NCBI GenBank assembly: GCA_019918135.1
Contig: WBZZ01002820.1
Span: forward strand, 85,234-149,233
Source of the DNA: Paulinella micropora
Taxonomy: Eukaryota > Cercozoa > Imbricatea > Euglyphida > Paulinellidae
Reading direction: 5' to 3'
DNA: 64,000 bases
A program made the position numbers and the translations under genes. The notes below the pieces were generated by a model. That model was not told the origin of the DNA, searched no databases, and worked only from the letters and a program-made list of their open reading frames with translations. Shown here piece by piece: positions 52,301 to 60,744 of this stretch. The first letter of the stretch is position 1, and the number at the start of each line of letters is the position of its first letter.

Positions 52301-54044
52301 TGCGGATGTCAGTGGAGAAGATGATAAGCGTCTTTTTCTTACCTGTAATCTTGGGGGCTGCCCGTAAATCGGCCAACATCAACCGCAGCACCATGTTCCA
52401 TTCATCGCACCCACTCACAGTTGTTGTGTTGGCTTTAGAAGTCTTCCGGATGCACCCTGTGTGGAGCTTGAAGGACTCAACCCAAAAAGTGACGAGTTTT
52501 TCGTAGAGGTTGAGGATCGCGTTCGAAACCGTGATGCCCCGCCAGTCGGATACATTTGCGCCTGTCCCAGTCCCCTTCCAAATCTGGCTGAGAATCCCCG
52601 GCTTCCAGTCCTTTGGTAATCTCTTCTCCTTCCAGCAATGGGAGAAGAAAGATCCTAATTGGATCTTCGCGTCTTGCGAGAGGAGCTTGAAGATGTCGGG
52701 GGGTATACCATCGTCTCCCGGAGCAGGACCCTTTTTGGCCTGAATTGCATGCTCGATTTCACCCAACGAGAGCGGCCGACGAGCCAGATCGAGCGCCTGC
52801 TCTCGAGAGAGCGGGGGGGGGAGGCACTTGAAGATATTGACGAATTGCTTGACCCGGTCCCCAGGAATATGAGACTCTTGGAACGGCCCTACAAGGAGAA
52901 GCCGTCCGTTGGAGTCTCGGGGCGGGGCCGAGCGCAGCCTCTCCCACTCCCGAATCCTCTGTAGCCGGGTCACTCTTCTTAGGACCGCCCACTTGGCGAG
53001 GCGGTCTGCACACTCATTTAGACGGAAGGTCCACTCAAAACTGCGTTCTTGGTGGGACTTGACCCAGTGGAAAGAGATCGGAGCAGTCTGCACGTGAAAG
53101 CGAAAGATGGCATCCCATAGGGGGGGCTTCGACCGCGTCTTGAACAGTTCGTGGGCCTCCCCTTCCAGATTCGCGTCCGATAGGGCCCGGTAGTCGGTGT
53201 AGACATGGACTCGCCGGGGCCTCCAGGCCATCTCCCGGATGAATTGGAGGCCCCCTGCCATAACTGCCAACACTTCCCGTTCACCACTAGAGGCTGGATT
53301 GTCCGCGTTGCCGTAGATGGCGATAATATCGCGATTGTAGAATAGGAAAGCCCCGAAGCCCGCAGCGTTGCCATGTTCGGGAAAGCAGGATCCATCGGTA
53401 ACGAGGATAGCGTCCCATGGTGACAGGGAGCCTGGAGACAGCTCGTCAGGTCGATCGAGGCGCGGCGCAAGGCGAGCAACAGGGAACCGTTGTTGGAATT
53501 CGTCAGGGAGCGAGCTGAGGCGCAGAGCAAACGCGTTGGATTGGAGTCGGATGATCAGGCCCCGGGTGTCCTCTCCGTTAGGAAGGTGGATACCCAGGTA
53601 CTCCCCTGCTTCAGCTTCCAGGAACTCCATAAGCTTGGGAACCAAGTCAACGGGAGGGGCTGTATACACATCCTGAAGGGGAAGGTTGGCAGTATCCCAT
53701 CTCTTAAGCTCATCTGAATTACGGTTCGGTCTCCGTTCGTTGTCATCCTCCGGCGGGAACTGCACTGTGTACTGGCGAAGGGACGGTGCCTTGTGGGCAT
53801 TCATGAGGGACCTCATCCCTTCCACCCCCGCCTGAAGGGCTACCTCGGCAGATGACTGGATGACAGATTCCGTCTCACTGGGGAGAAGGGAAAGGGGGGC
53901 AGGATCCACATTACCTCGGAACACCAGATTGGTGAAATGCCCCTTGTCGATAACCTCCCCCGGTCTGAGGATCGGCGCACGGAGCCTGTCGCTTCCGAGA
54001 AGGAGCTCTCTCTGGTTATATTTGGAGTCCTCTGGGGGGTCCAT
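49341..54044 (-). CDS. USP element ORF3: RNase H - RT - zinc knuckle - REL endonuclease
   Basis: 1,567 codons from ATG 54044. RNase H at ~211-350 with Asp217 (LVTDGSCF), Glu257 (GEREVLAV), Asp284 (VYTDYRAL), His331 and Asp347 (NECADRLA). RT at ~430-800 with FSTDIRKAFDR (Asp579), GIPQGGSLSPGTYG and FADD at 707-710 (Phe instead of the usual Tyr or Ala first residue). C-terminal Cys/His cluster with Cys1260, His1272, His1293 and Cys1296. The endonuclease core has IDLL (Asp1382) and LIDYTTRED (Asp1398), the D-x15-D spacing of restriction-like enzymes. It would cut the target and reverse-transcribe there. RNase H before RT is unusual: in LINEs that carry it, it normally follows RT. The start overlaps ORF2 by 205 nt in the -1 frame. 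Confidence 0.88.
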   Translation of the reverse strand: MDPPEDSKYNQRELLLGSDRLRAPILRPGEVIDKGHFTNLVFRGNVDPAPLSLLPSETESVIQSSAEVALQAGVEGMRSLMNAHKAPSLRQYTVQFPPEDDNERRPNRNSDELKRWDTANLPLQDVYTAPPVDLVPKLMEFLEAEAGEYLGIHLPNGEDTRGLIIRLQSNAFALRLSSLPDEFQQRFPVARLAPRLDRPDELSPGSLSPWDAILVTDGSCFPEHGNAAGFGAFLFYNRDIIAIYGNADNPASSGEREVLAVMAGGLQFIREMAWRPRRVHVYTDYRALSDANLEGEAHELFKTRSKPPLWDAIFRFHVQTAPISFHWVKSHQERSFEWTFRLNECADRLAKWAVLRRVTRLQRIREWERLRSAPPRDSNGRLLLVGPFQESHIPGDRVKQFVNIFKCLPPPLSREQALDLARRPLSLGEIEHAIQAKKGPAPGDDGIPPDIFKLLSQDAKIQLGSFFSHCWKEKRLPKDWKPGILSQIWKGTGTGANVSDWRGITVSNAILNLYEKLVTFWVESFKLHTGCIRKTSKANTTTVSGCDEWNMVLRLMLADLRAAPKITGKKKTLIIFSTDIRKAFDRAELTYICEAYSHVVAQEGEFPELFAFLRHRFKDSPLKLKVPDSTGKSAVLPDEIHRSRGIPQGGSLSPGTYGVLDEYLTRLCPAQQFMPAGYRFYDGTSSDRSQNTSVYPLRPPLTADHKFADDNWAALGGDGPPELYIPEAQKGFSLLYTQLRAARQICAAEKCSVICLVSEEGKGVYAVPISLTAPGRDSTCPPTVIRNRSAIEVFRSLGLHTDGNNNPQIQRDYAISRFVATARLIHSLDLSLARKRKALTCLLTSILDFSFGWTPFPQKLLRDLDTAFRDHIRETLQLSPQEIPNAVLYGPIGGGGGFGLHQFSTRYYLRTFTVFIKCLLSTDPYVQYAVDAHLRLAWDYYFPRNKDLCPQRLPLRGRRAAPKSSCPPQPPSTRFSFRWAGDGGPRPPLMHPPIHPPDIWRMHSVFHGVEVPTDCIIPAFYPRYVNAVNRGALRDEAPIPEDINKQCPKLPDPPDQPFLGWQGHLHLLKEDRRDGLMVLHWIRACRALGIGINPRIPPGHVSDSSWPDGRQQRSDAEHSLARFREAYDVPPARFEWNALEVPVVLSVTNFLTKETVAPGSVDQAIAQVKKNWTSYNLWKLRQRCSEDANKFKVAPRFGLTWGIRSEIRRPFQAITNHFLQPNGGLSVREVAIVLKCQLDVWPTPARVSTVITKGATSTSCPYGSRVTGSISHYLLSKSSFHSEALKSLLDQRHSKCRQWIRSCLERSDNDDGIAPDCKVFIIGEEGAFPRPKQDSAPPRADAGLPAPEGAPLLAPPLSPAFIHPAAQVMVDMAGPGFSHKIDLLVTASRRSNHVTLIDYTTREDQWLVREDDSCLPARQSPDDRRDTWDRDGRRVNPPYRPKDPNAFRGEDPPSTWPAIPWKSHQAWGYNPRAIYDHRYLPLEEAISRQTIRRRPMSTNLIMIAMGARGYISQASFDELCFHFSKSIAQQIYQGLTRICHEHIIQTWNFLHHFPAGPPPNPPFLPPQ

Positions 54045-55756
54045 AGTGTAGCTCCAGGCCCCATCACTTGGTGAAGTCGGCGCTCCTCGTCTGCCAGGTC
54101 GGAGACACGTGTGCGGTAGAGGTCTGCATAGTGCTCCCGGAGAGCTTCGGGCGGGGGGGACTCCATGGCTGAGTCCGCTTGGACACGGAGGAGGAATTTG
54201 TGCTGATTACGGTCAAAGGCTTGGTTGTGGCGAAACCTATCCGGTCTCTTAGACTCCCTCTTGACGCGCTTGATGTCCTCGAGTCGAGAGTTAATCTTGC
54301 GTCTGGCCTTGGCAAGGACCTTCAGAGCGTCGGGCAGGAGACGTGATAACTCCAGCGGGTCATCCGACGACGTCTCATCCAGGATGTGCCCCACCAGATC
54401 CCCTTCCATTCGAAGCGTACGGCAAATGCTCATCCAGAGCCTGGATAAATGGGATCCGGGGTCCCTCGGAACCTGTCTCTGGAGGCCCCTCGTGATGGAT
54501 TGCAGGGCAGTTAGCATGCGGGGTACCTTCGTTATCTTCCGCCTGGACTTAGGGGGTCTGGGCTGCCGCCTGCTCAATGGTGGAGGAGGCGGCTGAGCGT
54601 CCTGAATGACACTTGGCAGAGCAAGGCTAGGGACAGCCGGGGGAGCAGCGTCGTTCTCTATAGGTGCGGCAGCAACTGCGGCTTGGATGGCCTGCTTCAA
54701 CGAAGCCTGGGGGGGCTGGGCCGTCCGCATGCTCTCTTCCATACACTGCTGGAAACTATCCCGCTGAGCTTGCGTCCACCTCTTGGGCTCCACTAGAGGC
54801 AGCGGGGGAGACCCGGAGACCACCGGGGCGACAATTCCATCAGGCCGGGCTTCCCTTCCCTCCGGACTCCGGGAAGAGGGGAGGGGGGGGGCTGGGCTGT
54901 CGGCTAGAGAAGGGGGGGGGAGAGCAGACTCGATGATTTCTTCTACAGAGGAGGGGAGGGGCGGTGGACCCGGGAAACGATCGAAGCTGCCAGGCGGGGA
55001 GGAGGGGGGAGAGTCAACCGGGGCGTCGAGCGAGAGGAATTGACGCTCTAGCCGATCCCGGGCGATGTCTACTCGGGCCTGAATCCAGCGCTGCAGGGGG
55101 GGGGCCTCCAGGCGGTGAGACGCGATAGATTGAACAAGCCGCTCTTCCCTACTGAGGTGCGACAATGCAGTGATGGCGTCCTCCTCGTCCTCACTATCTC
55201 CCTCTGGCAACCCTTGCTCCTCCGGAGGATCCATCTGAGGGTCACTTTCCTGAGGACTCCAAAGGATGAGGCCGACAACGATCCAGGCCGAGGCCTTTGC
55301 GAGGATCCAGTCGGGTCGAAAAAACTCCTCAGGGCCAAAAGGCGCTTCCGGGATGGAAAGCTCCAGGAGACCATCCCTGGCCCCGACATCAATAAAGAGC
55401 ATTGTGAGCTGCAGGATCGTTCTGAGGCGTTTGTAGCGAACAGCGGGCAGGGAGATGCCGAGAGGGCCGATGAACCGAGGCGCGTGGTCCCACGCCGGAG
55501 TCTCAGACCTGAAGTTGGCTGTGTGGTGGAGCAGGATGCGTCCCTTGATATCCTGTGCCCGAACAATGAGGACCCGCGGGCGGCGTCGCTGGACATAGCG
55601 AAGAACCCGTGGGGAGGAGAGTGCATGCCAGGAGGTGAGGAGCATGAGACTCCCGTCCTGGACAATGGATTCCAACGCCTTGGTGGTCCTGTCTGCCAAT
55701 GGATTCCTGGATCGAAGGTGAAGCTGAGCTCCGAAGGAGGGAGATAGGAGAAACAT
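53840..55756 (-). CDS. USP element ORF2: proline-rich protein, unknown role
   Basis: 638 codons; ATG at 55756 is 5 nt after the ORF1 stop. Residues 1-170 are folded-looking (PRVLIVRAQDIKGRILLHH) but not recognised. An acidic patch follows (EGDSEDEEDA, ~185-193), then long Pro/Ser-rich linkers, two helices that resemble ubiquitin-interacting motifs (~335-344 FQQCMEESMR and ~353-361 LKQAIQAAV), and a basic region (~397-412). A helical part follows to ~555 (DALKVLAKARRKINSRLED). The last ~68 codons, where ORF3 has begun in the -1 frame, look non-native. It may be the gag/ORF1-like nucleic-acid-binding component; this is inference from position and basic charge. Confidence 0.75.
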   Translation of the reverse strand: MFLLSPSFGAQLHLRSRNPLADRTTKALESIVQDGSLMLLTSWHALSSPRVLRYVQRRRPRVLIVRAQDIKGRILLHHTANFRSETPAWDHAPRFIGPLGISLPAVRYKRLRTILQLTMLFIDVGARDGLLELSIPEAPFGPEEFFRPDWILAKASAWIVVGLILWSPQESDPQMDPPEEQGLPEGDSEDEEDAITALSHLSREERLVQSIASHRLEAPPLQRWIQARVDIARDRLERQFLSLDAPVDSPPSSPPGSFDRFPGPPPLPSSVEEIIESALPPPSLADSPAPPLPSSRSPEGREARPDGIVAPVVSGSPPLPLVEPKRWTQAQRDSFQQCMEESMRTAQPPQASLKQAIQAAVAAAPIENDAAPPAVPSLALPSVIQDAQPPPPPLSRRQPRPPKSRRKITKVPRMLTALQSITRGLQRQVPRDPGSHLSRLWMSICRTLRMEGDLVGHILDETSSDDPLELSRLLPDALKVLAKARRKINSRLEDIKRVKRESKRPDRFRHNQAFDRNQHKFLLRVQADSAMESPPPEALREHYADLYRTRVSDLADEERRLHQVMGPGATLWTPQRTPNITRESSFSEATGSVRRSSDRGRLSTRGISPIWCSEVMWILPPFPFSPVRRNLSSSHLPR

Positions 55757-55761
55757 CTGGC

Positions 55762-57336
55762 TTAACCATTGGTTGAGAGCTCCTTGGGAGAGCCGTGGCG
55801 CAGTGGGGGGACCACCTTTTGTGGTGGAAAAGCCAGAAGTGGTTCTCGTACGTGCGAGGTGAGCGACAGGACATTGGTGCCATGGAAGCGCTCCAGATTG
55901 TATCTGAGCGTCGCAAAGGCAAGAGAGGCCTGCGCGCCTCCCCGAAGCCCGTCCCGAGACTGCTTGAAATCGCTAAACCACTTGGCGGACGGCTGGGGAA
56001 GGTGCTCCCGCATGCCTTGTTTGTAGACCCTGTAGACAGTAGAGAACCCCAGGGGGGCGGAGGAGGGCACTGGGCTACGGGGGAGGAGGTGCCGTTCAAT
56101 GGACATGCCTTGCCCCAGCAGGGAGAACGCCCGAGAGTTGAAGGAGGCTGCATTGGTGGAATGCTCATCCTTCTTATCCGCTGTCATCTTCCGCAGGTTC
56201 CTAATAATCTTGCGTAGGCGCTGACGGAAATGTCGATTAGTCTTTGAGGCTGAGCTCAGTCCCAAGGCTGGGCGCTGGGCTGCGGAAAACGGGTGAAGAA
56301 CCGCGACGGGGTCAGGAAGGGAGGAGACTGTCCGCTTGAACAGAAGTTGCACTCCATAAGAAGCAATCACCCTGCATGCAGTCAGGTTATGGAGGACCGA
56401 AACGGAGTCGTCGTCACACTTCACCCACTCCCCTGAACTGTTGCGGTCCAGGAGGAACGCGTGGGGAAGTTGCCGCGAGCGTGCGTTGCCTTCCATCTGA
56501 ATGCAAATAACGCTTTGGAGAGAGTAGGAGGCCGGCTGCCCGTCTTGCGTCCACCGGTGGTCAAGAACGAGCGAGGGCAGGACAGAGATGTTGTGGTGCG
56601 CGGATCGAAGGGACCGTAGGTTCTGGAGTCCCAGCGGCCGATGAATGTCGAGGAGAAGACATTCTGCATGTGTCTGCAGCGTCCGAGTAGTCGCCCCTTG
56701 CCTGCCTCCGCAGTGGGCACAGCGGAAAGACTCAGAAGGACCACCAAGCAGCCATCTGTCCACGAGCTCAGAGAGGGGGAACGGGGAGCGGTCGCCGGCC
56801 AGGAGAGACAGGGAGAGAGGAAGAGCCCACGTGGAGGAAAGAGAGGTAGTGGAGCATCCCTGGCACGATGAAGTCGAAACCACGTGAGGGAGCCACGATT
56901 CCATAGACACTCCCCTCGGGAGGAAAGAGGGCCCGGCGTCCCGGAGCAACAACAGTAGGCCCCGAGCTGCCAGTCCGGTGTCGCCGCCGTCATGAAGGTC
57001 CGGACTGGGGAGGGTGCTGCGGAGAACAACCGGGTAGCGGAACCAGGCACAGGAGATGGGCTGGAATTCTTGCGAGGAGCTCTTCACCTGGGGGCGAAGC
57101 TCAGCCATCGTATTAATGATAGCGCTGATGGCCGTCATCTGAGGTCCGATCATGGACCTGGGTGGGCGTGCCGAGGCCCAGTTCCGTAGGAAAGCGGGAA
57201 GCTTGGGAAAGGATGAGAGGAGTTGGACCGCGCTTATTAAGAAACAGTACCGGTTATCCGGGTTCTTAATACCTCTGTAGGGAAGAGGAGGCGACTCCGC
57301 AGGAGCTTTACGGGGACATGCCATGTGTGGTGACAT
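55762..57336 (-). CDS. USP element ORF1: ubiquitin-specific protease-like (peptidase C19)
   Basis: The frame opens at 57,372 (GTG); the first ATGs are at 57,336 and 57,324. Counted from 57,372: the Cys box GIKNPDNRYCFLISAVQLL with Cys43 in the place of the catalytic Cys of G-x-x-N-x-G-N-x-C-[YF]-x-N-S-x-x-Q; two CxxC pairs, Cys170/Cys173 (SSCQGCS) and Cys218/Cys221 (FRCAHCGG), spaced like the USP zinc ribbon with LPLSLSLL and FPLSELVDRWL between them; the His box YSLQSVIC...LPHAFLL with His304; and W316-x3-DD-x2-V324 holding the third catalytic residue. About 190 basic residues follow. This is the full set of USP signatures in order, in ~310 residues, near the usual size of the catalytic core. 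Substrate could be ubiquitin or a relative; it may cleave host or element conjugates. Confidence 0.85.
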   Translation of the reverse strand: MSPHMACPRKAPAESPPLPYRGIKNPDNRYCFLISAVQLLSSFPKLPAFLRNWASARPPRSMIGPQMTAISAIINTMAELRPQVKSSSQEFQPISCAWFRYPVVLRSTLPSPDLHDGGDTGLAARGLLLLLRDAGPSFLPRGVSMESWLPHVVSTSSCQGCSTTSLSSTWALPLSLSLLAGDRSPFPLSELVDRWLLGGPSESFRCAHCGGRQGATTRTLQTHAECLLLDIHRPLGLQNLRSLRSAHHNISVLPSLVLDHRWTQDGQPASYSLQSVICIQMEGNARSRQLPHAFLLDRNSSGEWVKCDDDSVSVLHNLTACRVIASYGVQLLFKRTVSSLPDPVAVLHPFSAAQRPALGLSSASKTNRHFRQRLRKIIRNLRKMTADKKDEHSTNAASFNSRAFSLLGQGMSIERHLLPRSPVPSSAPLGFSTVYRVYKQGMREHLPQPSAKWFSDFKQSRDGLRGGAQASLAFATLRYNLERFHGTNVLSLTSHVREPLLAFPPQKVVPPLRHGSPKELSTNG

Positions 57337-57356
57337 GACATGTGTGGTGTGTCCCT

Positions 57357-57680
57357 TGTGATATGTGTCCACAGCAACCCCTGCTCATCTCACAAAATGC
57401 CCAAGAACCCATAAACAGCCCAAGAAACGTATTCCCCCATCATATATGCATCCAAATGCATCCACAGTAGTCCATAACAAATTTCAAGTTTCCATATGAA
57501 AAACCATTTCCCGCCATATGATGTATGTGCCTCATGTACGGCAACCCTTGTTCATCCCCCAAAACACATGAGAACCCAAAAGCAACCCAAGAAATACATA
57601 CCCCCAACACATATCCATCCAAAACATCCGTATTCCATCAATAAATGTCAAATTCCCTCATGAATAAACCATGCCGCATC
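57357..57680 (-). repeat. Two ~160-bp direct repeats upstream of the USP ORF
   Basis: 57,357-57,518 and 57,519-57,680 share AGCAACCC..GTTCATC, AGAACCC.TAAACA.CCCAAGAAA and ATCCATCC blocks at ~65-70% identity by eye. They sit where the promoter or 5' UTR of the minus-strand element should be. Confidence 0.7.
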
Positions 57681-58617
57681 TTCGAATCTGTGTGTGATTC
57701 TAATTGCCAGAGATGTCCAAAAGTTTCCGAGTTACGAGGAAAATCAAGTTTTCCATACCCCTAAACTATGTTTTTATTAGCAACTCCATTGTTACAGTGA
57801 CTCAATATTTAATAACATAACGAGCCTGAGTGTCTAACGACATGAAGAATGAGGAATACCTAATGTAGAAGGGACTCCGTACTCTCCAAGCCAAGGATAA
57901 CCGACAGACCGGAACATAGAGTAATGCCATTATATACCGGGTGGGCCGGCATAAGATCAAAAAAATCATGTATGAAAATTCTTTAAAATTTGAAATTTAA
58001 ATTTTTTAAATTTAAAAATTCAAGTTATTTTTTTGAGTTTACCACGGCGGGCAAAACCATCATCAGAATGAGAGCTTTCAAACAAAAAAAACCGCACTGA
58101 AAACGCTTGTCTGGTGGCTGAGATTCATGATATTAAATAAGCGTTCCACCCCACTCACTACTACCACCAGTTCAATCCCCTCAATTTACATATGCTAAGC
58201 GCGGCCACACCCAAACCGGCAAAATTCACCGTTACACTTCAAGTAGTAGAATGATATAGGTATTAATAAAATAGGTAACTGAGATGATTATTAATATCAC
58301 TGGTGTCAGTGGGCCCGGGTATGCGGATTAAAGACTCATGATGATATTATACATCATTGTTATCAGTTAAAGTTAATAAATTGTCTACTGATTAATTAAC
58401 AGCCAGGAGGCTCGGAAATCACTTGAAGGGTGCTGCTCAAACTACATTTTTTACGCAATCACTCTTTTAACATTAATTTAATTTGTGAGTTTGTATACAA
58501 CTCTTCAAGTAGGCAGATAGAAAGAACTCTTAATAAGAACACTATGGCTGCTTTGAGTCCTGACTCTGAGTGAGCAGGTGAAATACAAGTAAATAGTAGA
58601 GAGGTCATTTCGTTTAT
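57681..58617. other. Non-coding, AT-rich
   Basis: No gene seen. A short self-complementary AATTT-rich stretch lies at 57,975-58,035. Confidence 0.5.
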
Positions 58618-58939
58618 TTACATAATTTCGAACTCATTGCAGGCTTGGGTGCAACGTACGATCCAGTGTAGAACGTAAATTGTGAGGTCTCCCGTTCTCA
58701 AACGGATAGTGTCGCGAGTCTTCAAGTAAACAGTCATAAACGGATAGTTGTCGGGTTCACGGTTGGACTTGAAAATTCCCGAAATTGATTTGGGAAGCCT
58801 CAAGGCGAAAATGACTGGCAATGGAAGACAAGTTAGATATTGTGTTTTTCCGTCCTTGTTCACAAATTTACCGTAAAGCGTTTTCACGGGAAAATCGGGG
58901 GAAAAGGTAATGCGAACAGGAAAAATGGCAATAGCTAAA
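58618..58939 (-). CDS. Probable terminal exon of an unknown host gene
   Basis: The minus-strand frame reads AIAIFPVRITFSPDFPVK, TLYGKFVNKDGKTQYL, FKSNREPDNYPFMTVYLK and VRCTQACNEFEIM, then stop at 58618. It has no ATG at its left edge but is preceded by a strong acceptor (TTCTTTTTAG) at ~58,940, as expected of a last exon. Composition is protein-like. I do not recognise the family, and the upstream exon was not found before the window's Copia element. Confidence 0.45.
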
Positions 58940-58945
58940 AAGAAC

Positions 58946-59937
58946 TTTGAACTGATCGTTTGAAATCATTTCTAAACGAAATCGAAAACTAGTTAGTGAA
59001 GTCGAAACGTCGTGCAGAGGACAATCTAATGAACCGGTCAAAAAGAGTATCTTATCAACGGTAAAGGTTTTGGCCGGTCGTTAAGATGCTCAGTCTGATA
59101 GCTCCCCCCCCCCCCCTCCCCCAGACCTAACGGTTGAGTTGAGTTGCGTACAGAATGAGTGATTAACGAACGAAGTATGTTGTCTCACTCAAAAAAAAGA
59201 GTGTCAAAAAGGAAAAAGACTGAGGTGGGTGAATCTCTCAAACCATTGGAGAGTAGAAGAGTGGTGCGTCTATACTTGCGCAATGCGGATGATGATCAGC
59301 TGGGGCCGGATATTCATGATTTGCAGCGGGACTGAGACAATTGAGGCGCAGTAGCGAGCGGTGATATCGGGAGGCGATATCGAGCCATAGAAAATTAGGT
59401 GGCAGGGATCACAAAGCCAAGATGAACCAATGAAGCACCAAGTATGCCGTGCCGATATAACCACTGAGGGGTTCAAGTTCGGTGAGAATAATCATTGACC
59501 TGCAGGCACAAGAGGCGATCAAGGACTTACATGGGTACGCCGGTCATGGCGTAATATTTCTAGGGACGATGACGGTTCATGTGGGAAAAGCGCTGGGCGG
59601 GGGGCGGGTGAAGCCATTACGATGGGTAACGTTGTAATGTACTATTAATACCCGTTACTCCACCTAGTCAATTTACCGGTAATTTGGATAGTCTTAGTCA
59701 TAGGCAAGTTCATAGGCCGGACACTTATTAATACCTTTATTACTGACAAGGACACTTTCTAGAGTATTCGCGAATCATAGTCTGGAATGCCTAGAATCAA
59801 GTGAGTATTACCATTCTGTTAAGGTCACCACATTTTGTGTGACCCAAAGTCATTAAAAGTCTTTTCTTCGGTTATTCCCTACCCTTAGCGGGGTAGCTTC
59901 CCTAAACTCTGCGTTTGAGTGATAGATTACTTTGGTT
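58946..59937. other. Non-coding, upstream of the Copia element
   Basis: Contains a C-run at ~59,105-59,120. The 5' LTR of the Copia element should lie here, but without the 3' LTR in the window it cannot be delimited. Confidence 0.4.
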
Positions 59938-60744
59938 ATGAGCCTTGTCAAGGAGGCAAGCGTGCCAAAGCACGTATTGAGTCAAGTGCCCATATTCGAG
60001 GGCAACGACCAAAGCTTTTGGCCTTGGTCAAGCAAGTTTCAGAAGCACATGCAGGGGATATCTGTCCACGTGGCAGAGATGGTATCTGTGGCATTAGCCG
60101 ACCCAGCTAAAGCCAAAAGGGATTTTCCTTACGACGAAGCAAGGGCTAAGACGGCAGAAGACTTAGAAGAGCCCGACACGCCCATAAGTGATAGTGAGGA
60201 AGATGAAGAGTCAAACACCTCTCAGAGAGGAAGACAGAGACCCCAGACAAAGAAAGAAGATATCAAACAGCCAGAAGGTTGGGATAAAATGACAGCAGAA
60301 CAAAAGAGAGAGTGGAAAGAGAAAGAAGCGAGGAAAAAGAAAAGACAAAGTATGAAACAACACACAAGAAGAAAGACAGCTATCCGCAAAGAGAAGAAAT
60401 ATTATGAAAGGATGAAAACTTTGCAGTTATGTCTGTCTGTGGCTTTTTCCAAAGACAATGTATCTAATTTCCTGCGAACACAGAAGACGAAAGGACCCAT
60501 TGAAGAGTTGATAGTAGTAAGAGATCAATGGGGAGGCGTTTCCGGAGCAGGTAGGTACATGTTAGAGGAAGAGTTTGAGAGAACGAGACCAAGGGCAGGT
60601 CAGAGGTATGTAGACTGGCTAAATGAATTTCTCGAAAGAAAATCCAGCTTGAAAGTTTACGTGGGGCGCCATTTTCCGATGAGGAAGCAAAGAGAAAGCT
60701 ATTTAAGAAATTGCGCTACCATCCAGCTTTCGGGGCCAGACTAA
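59938..60744 (+). pseudogene. Copia gag, N-terminal part
   Basis: From ATG 59938: VPIFEGNDQSFWPWSSKFQ, the usual Copia gag opening (an F-x-G-x-N-[FY]-x-x-W-like pattern). Then comes a long acidic and Lys-rich insertion (ISDSEEDEESN, KREWKEKEARKKKRQ) and the gag helices (RYVDWLNEFLERKSSL). After ~60,665 the native frame moves to the next fragment at a run of G. Confidence 0.8.

Larger units (their letters stand above)
49341..57680 (-). mobile_element. Non-LTR retroelement with a ubiquitin-specific-protease ORF (USP element)
   Basis: Three minus-strand ORFs in a row: a USP-like protease (57,336-55,762), a proline-rich protein (55,756-53,840), and RNase H-RT-zinc-REL (54,044-49,341). Two ~160-bp repeats lie just upstream (57,357-57,680). 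The restriction-like endonuclease and its preceding Cys/His cluster place it among REL-type non-LTR elements (R2, R4, NeSL and relatives). All three ORFs are long and open, so the copy is young. The 3' end is unknown, possibly near 48,010. Confidence 0.85.

Noticed and set aside
53840-55756. AP-endonuclease-like fold at the start of USP element ORF2
   Set aside because: PRVLIVRAQDIKGRILL looks faintly like part of that fold, but none of the catalytic motifs is present and the element already has a restriction-like endonuclease.
59932-59944. Copia primer-binding site resembling the initiator-Met tRNA end (TGGTTATGAGCC)
   Set aside because: Only a partial match to the usual TGGTATCAGAGC and it overlaps the gag ATG.
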